Positions 7,961-17,749 are shown, counted from the first letter of the stretch. The stretch: 64,000 nt of DNA from Ensifer canadensis (GCF_017488845.2 NZ_CP083373.1:124001-188000); one strand, 5' to 3'. Notes: generated by a model not told the origin, from the sequence alone. Translations and numbers: made by a program.

Positions 7961-10618
7961 TTACCCAGCCGTACCGCCCAACCGTTCGATCGCCGTTGCG
8001 AGCGAGCGCTGACTGTTGCAATAGTCCTGCCAGGCGGTGCTCTTTGCCAATAGGTCTGGCACGCTGCGGATGGTGTAGCGTGTCGGGTCAAGGCCCTTTC
8101 TTACCTGGTTCCAATTCAGGGGCATCGAGACGGTTGCCCCGTCACGGGCCCTGGGCGACAACGGCGCAACTGCTGTCGACATTCGGTCGTTTCGCAGATA
8201 GTCGAGAAAGATGCGTCCCTCCCGCTGGTTCTTTGCCATTTTGATCAGATAATGATCTGGATTGTCGCGCGCCATTTCCTCGCAGACATCGTGGGCGAAC
8301 TGCTTGGCCACAGACCAGTTCAGGGCTTTGCCTTTGGCTGCTGCGAGGGGGGTGACGACGTGCAGTCCCTTCCCTCCGGTTGTCTTACAAAAACTGACAA
8401 GACCGAGTGCTTCCAGGCGGTCGCGGATTTCTCGCGACGCTTCGATGACGCGATCAAACGCCACTCCGGGGCCGGGATCGAGGTCGAACACAAGGCGTCC
8501 GGGCACCTCGGGTTCACCGGGTTCGCAGTTCCAAGGATGCAGCTCTATGCCGCCTATCTGAGCGATGGCGGCAAGGCCTTCGACCCGATCGATCTGGAGA
8601 TATGGCTTCTTGTCACCGAAGACCGTGACGAGCTCGAGCAAGTTCGAGGTACCAGGCAAAGCGTGCCGTTGGAAAAATTGTTGACCATTAATCCCATCGG
8701 GCGCTCGGATGATCGAACAGGGGCGTCCTCTGATGTGCTCGATAAGCCAAGAGCCCACAGCCTCATGATAATGGGCAAGATCGACCTTCGTCACTGGCTC
8801 GCCATCACCACTATCCGGCCATAGCGGCTTATCAGGGTTGGAAATCAGCACCCCCATCACTTCGGCTTTGCTTTTCTTGCGAGGAGGTGTCGGCAATACT
8901 GCTGGTGTTTCGGGATCCGCAACCTTCGCCTTCTTCGGGGAGGCGGGCACTTCCGCTTCGACCTCTCGGGCCGGTTTATCTTCGCGAAGACCCTTGAACG
9001 CCGCTTGGCGCACCTGCCCGTCTCCCGTCCAGCCGGCGAACTCGATCTCGGCGACAAGCTCGGGCTTGAGCCACACGACACCGGGTTTCTTCTTGGGCGC
9101 CCCTATGCCGGTGAACGGAGATTTCGCCGCCTCAAGCGCCTGCAGCTTGGGCAAGATGCTCTTAACTGTCTTGGCACTGTAACCCGTGCCAACCCGCCCG
9201 ACGTAAACGAAATGGTCACCGCGATTAACGCCGACAAGTAAGGAGCGGAATTTGCCGCTGGTTGTTGAATAGGCGCCGATCACTACCTCATGTCCCGCAC
9301 GGCATTTTGATTTCGCCCAGGTATCGGTTCGGCCCGATTGATAGGGCGCGTCCGCCCGTTTAGAAACAATGCCTTCAAGTGAAAGTCGGCAGGCCGACTT
9401 CAAGACCGCATCTCCGCCCGTTTCAAAATGCTCAACAAAACGAACGCGCGGATCATCGCCAGCTTTCGACAGCATCGCAGCTAGTCGTTCCTTGCGGTTT
9501 GTAAGTGGCTTTTCCCGCAGGTCTTCGCCTTCGGCAAACAGGAGATCAAAGGCGAAGTAGACCAGGTCATCAGTCTTCCCCTCTGACAGGGCTGCCTGGA
9601 GAGCTGCGAAATCGGGCGCCCCATTTTCATCGATCGCGCAGACCTCACCGTCAAGAATACTGTCGGGAAGAGAGGCTCCCGCCTTGGCAATGGCTGGATA
9701 TTTTGCGGTCCAATCCAGGCCCTTCCGGGTCTTCAGCGTGACGTCGCCGTTTTTGACCCTCATTTGGATACGGTAGCCATCGAATTTGATTTCGTGAACC
9801 CAGCCTTCAGTCGAGGGCGGACGTGCCAATGTTTCGCAGAGCTGCGGCGGGATGAAATCTGGTGCGGGTCCGCGTGTGCTGCTTGCTGGCTTCTTGCTCG
9901 TCCTACGACCGGCCTTTTGCTGTTTCGCGGCTAATCCGTTCTTGCTGTCCCAAACAGCGTCGGCCTCCAATCCCCCCTCTTTCGACATGAAGGGCCTAGG
10001 CTGTCGTCCCTTTCCCGACGCGATCGCTTCCATAGTGCGGCCTGAGGCAACCGACCGGTTATTCTTCTCCAAGACAATTGCACCGTTCTTCTCCACGGAA
10101 TATTCGTCGCGATGTTTGATCAACAGCCAGTTGGTGCGTTTGCTGCCATTGCGATCGTTGCGCATGCGCACGAGCACGAAGCTGCCTTGCAGACGTTCAC
10201 CTTCCAACGTGAACTTCAAGTCACCGTTGGCTAAGGCCTCGTCCGGAGCCTCTTCCCCCTCCGGTTCCCAGTAGCCGCGATCCCACAGCATCACCGTTCC
10301 GCCGCCGTATTGACCCTTGGGGATGGTGCCTTCAAAATCTCCGTAGTCGAGGGGATGATCCTCGACCTCTACGGCCAGGCGTTTATCGTGCGGATCGAGC
10401 GACGGCCCCTTCGTCACGGCCCATGATTTGAATACGCCATCAAGCTCGAGGCGGAGGTCGTAATGCAGACGCGTGGCGTCATGCTTCTGAATGACAAAGC
10501 GCCGGCGATTAGAGGGCTTTACCTCCGCTTGACCGCTTGGTTCACGGGTCTTTCCGAAATCGCGTTTCCGTCGGTAGCTGGATAATTTCTCACTCGCCAT
10601 GACGCCCTCGACTGACAT
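7961..10618 (-). CDS. ligD: LigD, multifunctional ATP-dependent DNA ligase for non-homologous end joining
   Basis: The 885-residue protein has all three LigD modules. An N-terminal 3'-phosphoesterase (about 25-170) has '[17 protein letters not shown]' and '[12 protein letters not shown]' metal and active-site residues. An adenylating ligase (about 250-560) has the nucleotidyl lysine in '[10 protein letters not shown]' plus 'ILDGEVCA' and 'EGIVSKR'. A C-terminal primase/polymerase (about 600-880) has 'VFDLDPGPG' and '[14 protein letters not shown]'. It repairs double-strand breaks together with Ku; no ku gene is in this window. Start at 10618 (or internal ATG 10600). It converges on the sugar dehydrogenase gene. 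At least four broken LigD-type fragments lie elsewhere in the window. Confidence 0.95.
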   Translation of the reverse strand: MSVEGVMASEKLSSYRRKRDFGKTREPSGQAEVKPSNRRRFVIQKHDATRLHYDLRLELDGVFKSWAVTKGPSLDPHDKRLAVEVEDHPLDYGDFEGTIPKGQYGGGTVMLWDRGYWEPEGEEAPDEALANGDLKFTLEGERLQGSFVLVRMRNDRNGSKRTNWLLIKHRDEYSVEKNGAIVLEKNNRSVASGRTMEAIASGKGRQPRPFMSKEGGLEADAVWDSKNGLAAKQQKAGRRTSKKPASSTRGPAPDFIPPQLCETLARPPSTEGWVHEIKFDGYRIQMRVKNGDVTLKTRKGLDWTAKYPAIAKAGASLPDSILDGEVCAIDENGAPDFAALQAALSEGKTDDLVYFAFDLLFAEGEDLREKPLTNRKERLAAMLSKAGDDPRVRFVEHFETGGDAVLKSACRLSLEGIVSKRADAPYQSGRTDTWAKSKCRAGHEVVIGAYSTTSGKFRSLLVGVNRGDHFVYVGRVGTGYSAKTVKSILPKLQALEAAKSPFTGIGAPKKKPGVVWLKPELVAEIEFAGWTGDGQVRQAAFKGLREDKPAREVEAEVPASPKKAKVADPETPAVLPTPPRKKSKAEVMGVLISNPDKPLWPDSGDGEPVTKVDLAHYHEAVGSWLIEHIRGRPCSIIRAPDGINGQQFFQRHALPGTSNLLELVTVFGDKKPYLQIDRVEGLAAIAQIGGIELHPWNCEPGEPEVPGRLVFDLDPGPGVAFDRVIEASREIRDRLEALGLVSFCKTTGGKGLHVVTPLAAAKGKALNWSVAKQFAHDVCEEMARDNPDHYLIKMAKNQREGRIFLDYLRNDRMSTAVAPLSPRARDGATVSMPLNWNQVRKGLDPTRYTIRSVPDLLAKSTAWQDYCNSQRSLATAIERLGGTAG

Positions 10619-11094
10619 TAAATGGACCTTCCGGGGAGACTTGCCTTAGCTAGATAAAGCCCCTCAGGCGATGAAAGTTCCTGGCTGGCCGAGTGTTTGG
10701 TTCTTGCGAGGAGAGCTATTGTTAGGCGACCTGCAAAACCGGTCCGGCGGCAGATGATTGGGGCAGGCTCCTTATCCTGCGCCATTGAGGATGACATTCC
10801 TTGAGGCTTTGCTGCAGCGCACCCGGGGCCATGGGGGCAAGTGTGCAAGGGGCAAGACTTTGTCCAGCGAGCAGGTAGACGATGACGGCTAGATATGCGT
10901 TATGGTCCCTTCACGGGATGGGTATTGCCGCTCGTTGGTGGCGGCCAGTTACCTGCTCCAGGAATGGTTGCGACACTCCGAACCAGAACAATCCTATTCC
11001 AAGCGGTTGCCGTCGAGGTGGCGGAACAAAGGCATTGCCTTGTGGTTGGAGCGCAAAGTGCAGCAGTCGCTGCCTGAAACCTCGTGAGGAAGCC
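10619..11094. other. Divergent intergenic region between ligD and the nutrient-deprivation operon
   Basis: About 475 bases without a convincing gene. An EcfG-type promoter at 11023-11047 serves the rightward operon. I find no matching promoter pointing toward ligD. Confidence 0.4.
11023..11047 (+). promoter_or_regulatory. EcfG-type promoter of the three-gene stress operon, GGAAC-N16-GGTT
   Basis: GGAAC at 11023-11027 and GGTT at 11044-11047 have 16-base spacing. The first ATG of the operon is at 11095. Confidence 0.7.
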
Positions 11095-11670
11095 ATGCCA
11101 GACCCAACCAACCAGATCAAACAGGGGGACGTTATGCCCCCAGCCGAACCCGGGTTCGCCGAAAGCACCACAGATGCAGCAAAACCCGCCAGTCTCAGCG
11201 ACTTAAAAGCGAGGGTCAGCGACGATTTAAGCGCTGCGACGGATGCCGTTAAGGACAGCGCGAACACTGCGATGGAAAGGGTGCAAGACACCCTGGCAGA
11301 AAAAACGACGTTCGCGGCGCGTCAAACGGCGGGGATCGCGACTGCTCTAAAGAAGGTGGGTGCGGAGCTCGAAAGGGGTGACCAGCCGGAAGTAGGCCGG
11401 TACGCAAAGCAGATCGGCGCGAGTGTCGCAGCGGTTGCACGAAATATGGAAGGCCGAGACCTCGGTGAAATAGCCGGAATGGCGGAAGACTTTGGCCGCA
11501 AGCAGCCGGTCGCATTCCTGGGGTTGGCTGCACTGGCCGGGGTCGCTGCGAGCAGGTTCCTGGCGGCGTCTGCACGACGCGCTTCTCATGCTGCAGCCAG
11601 CAAATCGGCTGCCGGTGACTTTCAGTCCCTTGGGGCGGGCTCCCAAGTAGGAGGGCGTGACAATGGCTAA
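11095..11670 (+). CDS. Nutrient-deprivation-induced protein-like, Ala/Lys-rich helical protein
   Basis: The 191-residue protein begins at ATG 11095 behind GAGGAAG. Its middle (about 40-130) is a run of amphipathic helices rich in Ala, Lys and Thr, ending in a hydrophobic stretch (about 145-165, 'PVAFLGLAALAGVAASRFL'). This matches rhizobial proteins annotated as nutrient-deprivation-induced, which sit upstream of a holin-like gene and a DUF3618 gene exactly as here. It overlaps the next gene by eight bases, so the two are probably translationally coupled. Likely membrane-associated and under EcfG control; the molecular function is unknown. Confidence 0.75.
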   Translation: MPDPTNQIKQGDVMPPAEPGFAESTTDAAKPASLSDLKARVSDDLSAATDAVKDSANTAMERVQDTLAEKTTFAARQTAGIATALKKVGAELERGDQPEVGRYAKQIGASVAAVARNMEGRDLGEIAGMAEDFGRKQPVAFLGLAALAGVAASRFLAASARRASHAAASKSAAGDFQSLGAGSQVGGRDNG

Positions 11671-12079
11671 AACGACCGATCAGATGCCCCTTTCCGAACT
11701 TGTTGGCGGCCTTGTTTCAGATGTCTCGGGCCTCTTGAGGAAGGAGATAGATCTTGCAAAGACCGAGGCCTCCGAAAAGGTGGCAAAAGCCCTCGGCGGC
11801 GTCGAAGTCCTCATGATTGGGCTGATTTTTGCGATCGGCGCGGTTGGAGTGTTGCTGAGTGCACTGGTGAGCGGTCTTGCTGCGTCTCTCGTCAGCAACG
11901 GAATGAACGAGGTCACCGCCAATGCGACGTCCGCCCTGGTCGTCGGCCTGGTGGTTGGCCTGATTGCTTGGGCGCTCATTTCCAAAGGTCTCGCAACATT
12001 GCGGGGCTCCAATTTCAAGCTTGACCGCACGACCGCATCGCTTCGCCGCGATGTCGATGTCGTCAAGGAGAAAATGTGA
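11663..12079 (+). CDS. Phage-holin-like integral membrane protein (Phage_holin_3_6 / DUF1469 type)
   Basis: This 138-residue protein has a helical N-terminus ('LSELVGGLVSDVSGLLRKEIDLAKTE', about 8-33), two strongly hydrophobic segments (about 47-75 and 85-112) and a basic tail. That is the usual form of the holin 3_6 family, which in rhizobia is a chromosomal or plasmid gene and not a real phage holin. ATG 11663 is preferred over GTG 11657 because GGAGGG (11650-11655) then has a spacing of seven. Its stop codon overlaps the next start (TGATG). It probably acts in the membrane with its two neighbours. Confidence 0.85.
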   Translation: MAKTTDQMPLSELVGGLVSDVSGLLRKEIDLAKTEASEKVAKALGGVEVLMIGLIFAIGAVGVLLSALVSGLAASLVSNGMNEVTANATSALVVGLVVGLIAWALISKGLATLRGSNFKLDRTTASLRRDVDVVKEKM

Positions 12080-13059
12080 TGGACCAATCGTCAGAAAAAT
12101 CCTCGGCCGACATTCAGCAGGAAATTGACGCCGACCGTCAACGGATCGAAGCACGTATAGGTGCGATCCAGGAGCGTATGTCCCCCGGGCAGCTCGTCGA
12201 TGAAGTGATTGCCTATGCCAAGGGCAGCGGCGGGGCCGAGTATCTCAGCAACCTCGGCAACGCGTTGAAAGCAAACCCCTTGCCCGTGGCCTTGATGGGG
12301 GTGAGCCTCGCCTGGTTGATGGCCAAGCAAGGGTCAGCCCCGGAGGGAGATGCAGTACCGTTCGAAGAACCTTATCCGCTATATACCGCCTATGGATCCG
12401 TGCGGCGCGTTGGTCCGCCGGAAATTGTTGGCGAGGAACGCTACAGCCATTTCACCGACGACGCTGGACAGCGTTTCCGAGCTCTGACCGACAGCGCGGG
12501 TCGCCGTGCCGGCAACTTTCTTGACGCAAGCGGAAAGGCCTATCGGGGGTTTGCAGATGCCACTGGCAAGCAGATCTCGAATATTACCGATGAGGCCGGT
12601 GCGGTGCTCGATGCCTCTACTGGTTGGGCGTCTGCGAGTTGGAACAAGGTCAAGGACACGGCTGGTGATGTTGCTCGAAGAGCCACGGACGCGGCTAGCG
12701 CCGTGGTCGGTTCGTCATCTGCGGCAGGATCAACTCTCAAAGACCAGTCCCATCGTCTTAATGATGCTATCCTGACGCATTTCCGCGACCAGCCGCTTGT
12801 TGGTGGGGCACTGGCGTTTGCCGTCGGAGCCGCCATCGGTGCTTCGCTGCCGCATACTGACATGGAAGACGAAGTGCTCGGAGAGGCGGCAGATGCTGTG
12901 AAGACCAATATCGCCGCGCAAACCTCCGAACTTGTCGAAGAAGGCAAGGAGATAGCATCTGATGTCTACGAGACCGCTGTCCACGTCGCCTCGGACGTTC
13001 ATAATGTCGCCAGGGATCGCGTCATGGAAGAAGTTGAACAAGTAAAGACGGACCGTTAG
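12079..13059 (+). CDS. DUF3618 domain protein, long C-terminal helical extension
   Basis: The N-terminus of this 326-residue protein has the DUF3618 signature ('ADIQQEIDADRQRIEARIGAIQERMSPGQLVDEV', about 10-43) followed by a short hydrophobic patch ('NPLPVALMGVSLAWLM'). Alanine-rich repeated helices follow (about 130-230; 'DSAGRRAGNFLDASGKAYRGFADATGKQ'), then a second hydrophobic stretch with 'PLVGGALAFAVGAAIGASLP' (about 238-257). The start ATG 12079 overlaps the upstream TGA, with AAGGAG eight bases before it. It is the third gene of the EcfG-type operon and likely works at the inner membrane under starvation or stress. Confidence 0.83.
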   Translation: MDQSSEKSSADIQQEIDADRQRIEARIGAIQERMSPGQLVDEVIAYAKGSGGAEYLSNLGNALKANPLPVALMGVSLAWLMAKQGSAPEGDAVPFEEPYPLYTAYGSVRRVGPPEIVGEERYSHFTDDAGQRFRALTDSAGRRAGNFLDASGKAYRGFADATGKQISNITDEAGAVLDASTGWASASWNKVKDTAGDVARRATDAASAVVGSSSAAGSTLKDQSHRLNDAILTHFRDQPLVGGALAFAVGAAIGASLPHTDMEDEVLGEAADAVKTNIAAQTSELVEEGKEIASDVYETAVHVASDVHNVARDRVMEEVEQVKTDR

Positions 13060-13242
13060 CGCTGACGCTCCGCCACGGTGAACGGGCTACACCAACCAAC
13101 CAAGAGCCCCACGGCGCGGCTCTTGACCATGCCCGTGGGTTGGTCAGGCGAGAGGCGGCAATCTGGCTTGGGGTCGGAGGTGGAGGCGTTCGGCGGAGGC
13201 ACCGCGCGAGCCTAGGTTATCTCGGTCGAGGAAGCTCGTTGT

Positions 13243-13277
13243 GAACAAGAGCCCGTATTCAGGACGGGCTCTTGTTC
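13243..13277. repeat. Perfect 14-bp inverted repeat, possible terminator
   Basis: The arms 13243-13256 and 13264-13277 are exactly complementary with a seven-base loop. It lies three bases beyond the leftward gene ending at 13280 and could stop its transcript, though no T-run follows on either strand. Confidence 0.6.
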
Positions 13278-13279
13278 GC

Positions 13280-13423
13280 TTATTTTGTGTTCTTGTGGCT
13301 CTGCTGGCCGGCTTTCGCCTTCTGCTCGTGACTTCCACCTTGTTTGCCCGAGGACGTGCTCTTTTTCGTGGCAGCGTCCTTGCTGCCCGCCGACTTTGCA
13401 CCTGGTTTGCTTGTTGCTGCCAT
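13280..13423 (-). CDS. Very small Lys/Ser/Ala-rich protein (47 aa)
   Basis: A short leftward gene starts at ATG 13423, preceded by GGGAG. The product begins MAATSKPGAKSAG and continues as a low-complexity basic chain rich in Lys, Ser, Gly and Gln, ending HKNTK. Such short disordered basic proteins are common in rhizobial stress regulons. A GGAAC-N16-GGTT promoter lies 50 bases upstream and a strong inverted repeat lies just downstream, which together support a real transcription unit. Confidence 0.6.
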   Translation of the reverse strand: MAATSKPGAKSAGSKDAATKKSTSSGKQGGSHEQKAKAGQQSHKNTK

Positions 13424-13472
13424 TTCTCATTACTCCCTTGATCGTGATCCTGATTGATCTCGATGGTGTGCA

Positions 13473-13497
13473 AACCGCGAAATCGAAAACAAGTTCC
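13473..13497 (-). promoter_or_regulatory. EcfG-type promoter (minus strand), GGAAC-N16-GGTT
   Basis: Read leftward, GGAAC is at 13497-13493 and GGTT at 13476-13473, 16 bases apart. The small gene starting at 13423 lies 50 bases further on. Confidence 0.65.
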
Positions 13498-13540
13498 AGG
13501 CTTCGCCCTGGTAAGTCGAGAGCAGTTTGGCTGAAGATAA

Positions 13541-14647
13541 TCAGCTCCGTCGCGCTCTACGGCTCGACGGCTTCGTGGCGGTCTGGACGCCTGCGGGCAT
13601 TGTTGCCTGGGCGCTAATGACCGCAGCCGGTTCGATCTGCCTAAAATCACACTGGGATGGCTTCTTATCCGGGCGCCATCTAAGGAGCTTTGTCCCGTGC
13701 CTAAATCTGCGTCCCGTAATCTGATCGAATTTGACCTCGACCACCAGAGTAGGTTTAAGGGGCTGCCACTGCGAAGTGCGCTTTGTAGCCCAACGGCTCG
13801 GACCTCCCGGAGCCTTGCCTGTAAAGCCAGGTGCCTCGCGCAAGGCCTCAAGCTTTGCTGTGAGCTCTGGTTTTTCGTCGTTCCTTATCGTGGAGGTGTA
13901 GCCGACATGGTCGAGTTCACCAATGTCATTGTAGAGCCCGAGCAACAAGGATCCGACCAGCTTGCCGTTGCCGTCATATCGAAAACCGCCGACAACGCAG
14001 TCGGCCGTTCGAAGCCGCTTAACCTTCGTCATTGTCCTATCACCAGGCAGATAGGGGGCATCGATGCGCTTGCATATCACGCCGTCTGTGTCGCCTCCTG
14101 CGTCGGACAACCAGCGGCGGGCTTCAGCGACGTCGTTGGTGGACGGCGACAGCAAGAGATGTTCTCCGTCCGCTACGGTTTTCGCCAGTGCTTCCAACCT
14201 GGCTCGGCGGTATCCTAAGCTCTCGGCGAGGAGAGACATACCGTTTGTGTCTACCAGCATGTCGAAGGCGACTAGCCTTGCTGGTGTCTTGATCGATAAT
14301 GTCCTGATGCGGCTTTCCGCCGGATGGAGTCGCATTTGCAAGGCGTTAAAAGAAAGTTCCCCGTCGATCGCGATGACAAGCTCACCATCGATCACGAACT
14401 GATCAGCTGGCAGCGCAGCGAGGAATGCCACCAACTCCGGGAAATAGCGGGCGAGCCCCTTGCCTGACTTTGCCCGCAAGTCTACTTCACGACCCTTCTT
14501 GAAAGCGAGGCATCGGAAACCGTCCCACTTCGGCTCATACTGCCAACCCTCTCCTGATGGGAGTTGATCCGCTGAACGCGCTTCCATGGGTTCGGTTTCT
14601 ATCGATATTCCAAAGTTCAGATTTGTTTGCGAAACCTGTTTTGCCAT
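13541..14647 (-). CDS. ATP-dependent DNA ligase, LigC type
   Basis: The 368-residue protein is a stand-alone ligase with no phosphoesterase or polymerase module. It has the adenylation lysine in 'YEPKWDGFRC' (about residue 43), 'VIDGELVI', 'ARLVAFDML' and 'DGVICKRIDAPYLPGDRTMTKVKR', followed by an OB-fold with 'VVEVKFDQITGRRFRHGTKLLRW'. This is the LigC group found next to ligD in many rhizobia, a back-up ligase for NHEJ and base excision repair. The start is ATG 14647; the upstream extension of the frame does not resemble the family. It is separated from the full ligD by the stress operon. Confidence 0.9.
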   Translation of the reverse strand: MAKQVSQTNLNFGISIETEPMEARSADQLPSGEGWQYEPKWDGFRCLAFKKGREVDLRAKSGKGLARYFPELVAFLAALPADQFVIDGELVIAIDGELSFNALQMRLHPAESRIRTLSIKTPARLVAFDMLVDTNGMSLLAESLGYRRARLEALAKTVADGEHLLLSPSTNDVAEARRWLSDAGGDTDGVICKRIDAPYLPGDRTMTKVKRLRTADCVVGGFRYDGNGKLVGSLLLGLYNDIGELDHVGYTSTIRNDEKPELTAKLEALREAPGFTGKAPGGPSRWATKRTSQWQPLKPTLVVEVKFDQITGRRFRHGTKLLRWRPDKKPSQCDFRQIEPAAVISAQATMPAGVQTATKPSSRRARRS

Positions 14648-15151
14648 CACACCTCGTTCTGCGGTAATGCTGCATTGGCACTGGGTGATTACCGAACGCG
14701 TCAGCTGAGAAAGACCCCTCAGTAAATCAGGCCACGGTGGAAGATGCGATAGCGTTGGCCACTCCCCGCTTGCCAGGCTGCTGTACGCTTGACCGCCGCC
14801 GTGATGACCGGCTTGGCCGCCCTGGCTACCACTCTGTGGCCACCCTGGCCTGGCCACCTTGCTGCTGATTACCCGTGTCCTGTTCCTCCGGTAAACCGTT
14901 GTATTCAACGTGACGTGCCGCCCTAACCTCGGGCAAAAGGACTGGTTCCCATTTTGATATTTTTTGTTTTTTTCAGCATGGCGATTCTGCGGTAGACAGA
15001 AGTGTTGCTGCTACGCAAGTCAGCACTTGAGGAAGCCGATGTGCCTGGCAGAAAAGCGTTCGTGTCGAAGCCCAGCATGACCGAAGGCTGGGCGATGGAA
15101 GTCTCACGCCTCAATGTCAACGGGAGTGTTTGCCTCGTCAGGTCAGGGAGC
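14648..15151. other. Intergenic region between ligase and dehalogenase-like genes
   Basis: About 500 bases with no convincing frame and no EcfG-type promoter. It contains short direct repeats of a GGCCACC-like motif around 14815-14855. Confidence 0.35.
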
Positions 15152-16066
15152 TCATGGCGTTGATCCATGCTGGAAGGCGATGATCGCCGCGGCAACTTCG
15201 TGTGGAGCTTCCTCAGCCATGTGATGGCCGCTGTCGATACTGCGACCAACGATACCTGGTGCCCAAGGTCGCCAGATCGAAAGTGGATCACCATACAATT
15301 CTTCCAGGTCATCGCGCTTCGACCACAAAAGACATGTCGGACACATGACCGTCTTTCCGGCTTCCCGGTCAGCAAGATCATGAGCCTTGTCGACACCAAG
15401 GCCTGCTCGGTAATCTTCGATCATCGTATGAATTACTTGCGGGTTTCGCGTTGCGACCAGATAGTCATTGAAAGCCTCCTTGCCCATGAACTGCGCCGAG
15501 CCACCGTACCAAGCGTCAGGGTCGGCACCAATCGCGCGTTCAGGTCGATGCGAAGTGCCGAAGAAGAACCAATGCCACCAGAGACGGGCAAATTTCTCGT
15601 TGGCGCGCTCCAACGCTTCGAGAATAGGAACGCCGTCCATCACAATCAGCCGTTCGACACGATCGGGAAAGTCCATGGCGGCACGAAAGGCTACATAGCT
15701 GCCGCGGTCATGGCCAGCTACGGCAAAGCGGTGGTGGCCGAGATATTCCATGAGTTCCATGCAATCGCTCGCTTTGGTGCGCTTCGAGGATCCGGCATGA
15801 TCTGGCGTGTCCCTTGGCAAGTACGATTGGCCAAAACCTGGTAGATCCGGGCAAACAATAGTGAATTTCGAAGAAAGCTTGTTTGCGACCTGCCACCAGG
15901 TCATGTGTGTGCGTGGATGTCCGTGGAGCAGCACTAGGGGCGGACCAGAACCCCCGTGACGCACACGCAAGGTCCCATTCGACACGGTGATCATCTCAAG
16001 CGAAAAGTTCTCAAACACCGTCTCATCCATAAGTTCGTTTTCTGCAAAGCCGCTGTTGGGCCGCAT
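15152..16066 (-). CDS. Alpha/beta hydrolase of the haloacetate dehalogenase group
   Basis: The 304-residue protein has the full fold: 'GPPLVLLHGHPRTHMTW' (oxyanion region, about 41-57), the nucleophile Asp in 'VAGHDRGSYVAFR' and the catalytic His near the C-terminus in 'SGHHMAEEAP'. The 'HDRG' elbow and a following 'WHWFF' motif are typical of fluoroacetate/haloacetate dehalogenases and related epoxide-hydrolase-like enzymes. The true substrate cannot be told from sequence. It is the last gene of a leftward three-gene unit; start at 16066 or, with little to choose, ATG 16030. Confidence 0.8.
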   Translation of the reverse strand: MRPNSGFAENELMDETVFENFSLEMITVSNGTLRVRHGGSGPPLVLLHGHPRTHMTWWQVANKLSSKFTIVCPDLPGFGQSYLPRDTPDHAGSSKRTKASDCMELMEYLGHHRFAVAGHDRGSYVAFRAAMDFPDRVERLIVMDGVPILEALERANEKFARLWWHWFFFGTSHRPERAIGADPDAWYGGSAQFMGKEAFNDYLVATRNPQVIHTMIEDYRAGLGVDKAHDLADREAGKTVMCPTCLLWSKRDDLEELYGDPLSIWRPWAPGIVGRSIDSGHHMAEEAPHEVAAAIIAFQHGSTP

Positions 16067-16099
16067 GCGGCTGCTTACCGCTCACGTCCGCTGACGGCC

Positions 16100-16846
16100 C
16101 TACAAATCGAGGAGCGCATAAGCTTTTCCGGTCGGTTTTTCGACGTGAGATGCGACATTGTAAACTGGCGCGCCTCCTGGGGTTTTACCAGAGTACTTTC
16201 CGCGATGGGCGTGACCGTGAACGACTGCAGAGACGGGAAATCGGTCGATGGTCTCAGCAAGGCGGGACGATCCGAGAAAGGGATAAATCTCAATTGGCTC
16301 GCCCTCCACTGTTTCAACGATGGGAGCATAGTGAAGCACGACCATCGCCCGCTCCGATCGGATCTGGCGAAGGGCGTTTTCGAGCCGCATCGACTCTTCA
16401 ACGCTTTCGGCCACCATGGCTTTGATTGCGGGCTCGCCGAAAGAGCTTAGCATGAACCGACCAAACCCCCCTGCAAAGCCTTTGACCCCGGCGAAGCCGA
16501 CGCCATTTAGGTCCACCGCTTGTCCTTCGAGAAGATGCATCCCCGAGCTTTTGATGATCGCCCTGACTTCCTCCACATGGCCACATTCATAGTCGTGATT
16601 TCCCAAAACGCCGACCACCGGAATGGAGCAGGATCGCAGATCGGCAACAAGAAGCTCAGCCTCGCGCGGTTTGCCGAGATCCGTAAGATCTCCGGTCAAG
16701 ACGAGTATGTCGGCCTCCTGAGAGACCTCGCTGAACAACTCCTTATAAGACGGGGAGTCCTGCTCTTTCACATGCAGGTCACCCATCGCGGCTATGCGAA
16801 CCTTGGCAGAGGTCAAGGTTCTATCGGCTTGGCTCATTTCCGTCAC
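16100..16846 (-). CDS. Calcineurin-like metallophosphoesterase
   Basis: This 248-residue enzyme shows the complete metal-binding series: 'GDLH' (22-25), 'LTGDLTD', 'GVLGNHDYE', 'VLHYAP' and 'VVHGHAHRG'. It probably cleaves a phosphomonoester or diester in the cytoplasm. The start is GTG 16846, which overlaps the upstream stop (GTGA) and has AAGGAG seven bases before it. That points to translational coupling with the nucleotidyltransferase-like gene. The pairing suggests that one protein adds and the other removes a nucleotide or phosphate, but this is inference. Confidence 0.85.
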   Translation of the reverse strand: MTEMSQADRTLTSAKVRIAAMGDLHVKEQDSPSYKELFSEVSQEADILVLTGDLTDLGKPREAELLVADLRSCSIPVVGVLGNHDYECGHVEEVRAIIKSSGMHLLEGQAVDLNGVGFAGVKGFAGGFGRFMLSSFGEPAIKAMVAESVEESMRLENALRQIRSERAMVVLHYAPIVETVEGEPIEIYPFLGSSRLAETIDRFPVSAVVHGHAHRGKYSGKTPGGAPVYNVASHVEKPTGKAYALLDL

Positions 16847-17718
16847 ACCGCATCTCCTTGTGCTGTCTCGTCTTTCATATCCCGCAATTCCCCTTCTCCA
16901 CCCACGTCAGCAAATCCCCATTCTTTGACATCGATTTCGAAGTCGACCCGGCTATACATCCTGCCCCGACAAACCTTCATTTGCGGCAGTGGCATCTTGC
17001 GCTGTGCACTCAATCGGTCGAGTAACTCTTCCAGCAACCATTCAGGAACCTTGTCGCGCTCGGTTGGATAAACCCAGCGAAAGTTCAGCAAATGGATAAG
17101 GAGAACCTCCCAGTGGACTTCCATGTGACTGAGAAGCCGATGCCAATCAATTTCATCGCTGGCGCGCAGGATCATGTGAACCACGTCGCCGCCGTCGTAG
17201 CGATGGCGGACCTGAATGAAGCATTTGGACCATATGAGTTCCGTAGGCGCTATGATCCGGATCTTGTGCCCGTTCATCTCAATCTGACGCGCGTTCTCAA
17301 ACCATGAATCGCTGATAGGCATCGTGCCGTTTGAAGCTGCGAAGATGACGTCGAAGAAGTGTCGGCCCTTCCGGACCTTGCCTAGCCAACGGTCGTCCTC
17401 TACCTCGATCGTGTAGCCCTTGTCCCTGAAGTGAGCGAGGATTCGGGCGTAGTCTCCAGCCTTGCAGAAGATATCAAGATCCTTCGTCTGCCGGGTAATA
17501 CCGGTATAGGCGCTCATCGCAAAGGTGCCGGCTAAGAGGAACGGGATCGAACAATTGGCAAGTTCCTGAACAGCTTCGGCCACGAACGCCTCCGCATCCG
17601 CATCGGCCATTGTCGGCGAGGCCTTCACCTCCATGCCGGGCATGGCCTCAACCGGGTGGGCGGCCGTTTCCGCTGGCGTATTCGCGCCAGCTTGGGGGTC
17701 ATTGGGATCTGCGTTCAT
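16843..17718 (-). CDS. Nucleotidyltransferase-superfamily protein
   Basis: The 291-residue protein has a disordered acidic N-terminus (about 1-45) and then a pol-beta-type nucleotidyltransferase core. The core shows 'FLLAGTFAMSAYTGITRQTKDLDIF', with the DxD-type pair in 'KDLDIF', and a following 'FFDVIF'. Such proteins may transfer nucleotides to small molecules or proteins. ATG 17718 fits GGGAG seven bases upstream. An EcfG-like promoter (GGAAC-N16-TGTT) precedes it, so the three genes from 17718 down to 15152 probably form one stress-responsive operon. Confidence 0.75.
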   Translation of the reverse strand: MNADPNDPQAGANTPAETAAHPVEAMPGMEVKASPTMADADAEAFVAEAVQELANCSIPFLLAGTFAMSAYTGITRQTKDLDIFCKAGDYARILAHFRDKGYTIEVEDDRWLGKVRKGRHFFDVIFAASNGTMPISDSWFENARQIEMNGHKIRIIAPTELIWSKCFIQVRHRYDGGDVVHMILRASDEIDWHRLLSHMEVHWEVLLIHLLNFRWVYPTERDKVPEWLLEELLDRLSAQRKMPLPQMKVCRGRMYSRVDFEIDVKEWGFADVGGEGELRDMKDETAQGDAV

Positions 17719-17749
17719 CAAAATCTCCCATCCCGTTCTCTTTGAATGA

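Noticed and set aside
11663..12079. Phage holin indicating a prophage
   Set aside because: The holin 3_6 family is a normal rhizobial membrane protein in this operon context; no phage genes are adjacent.
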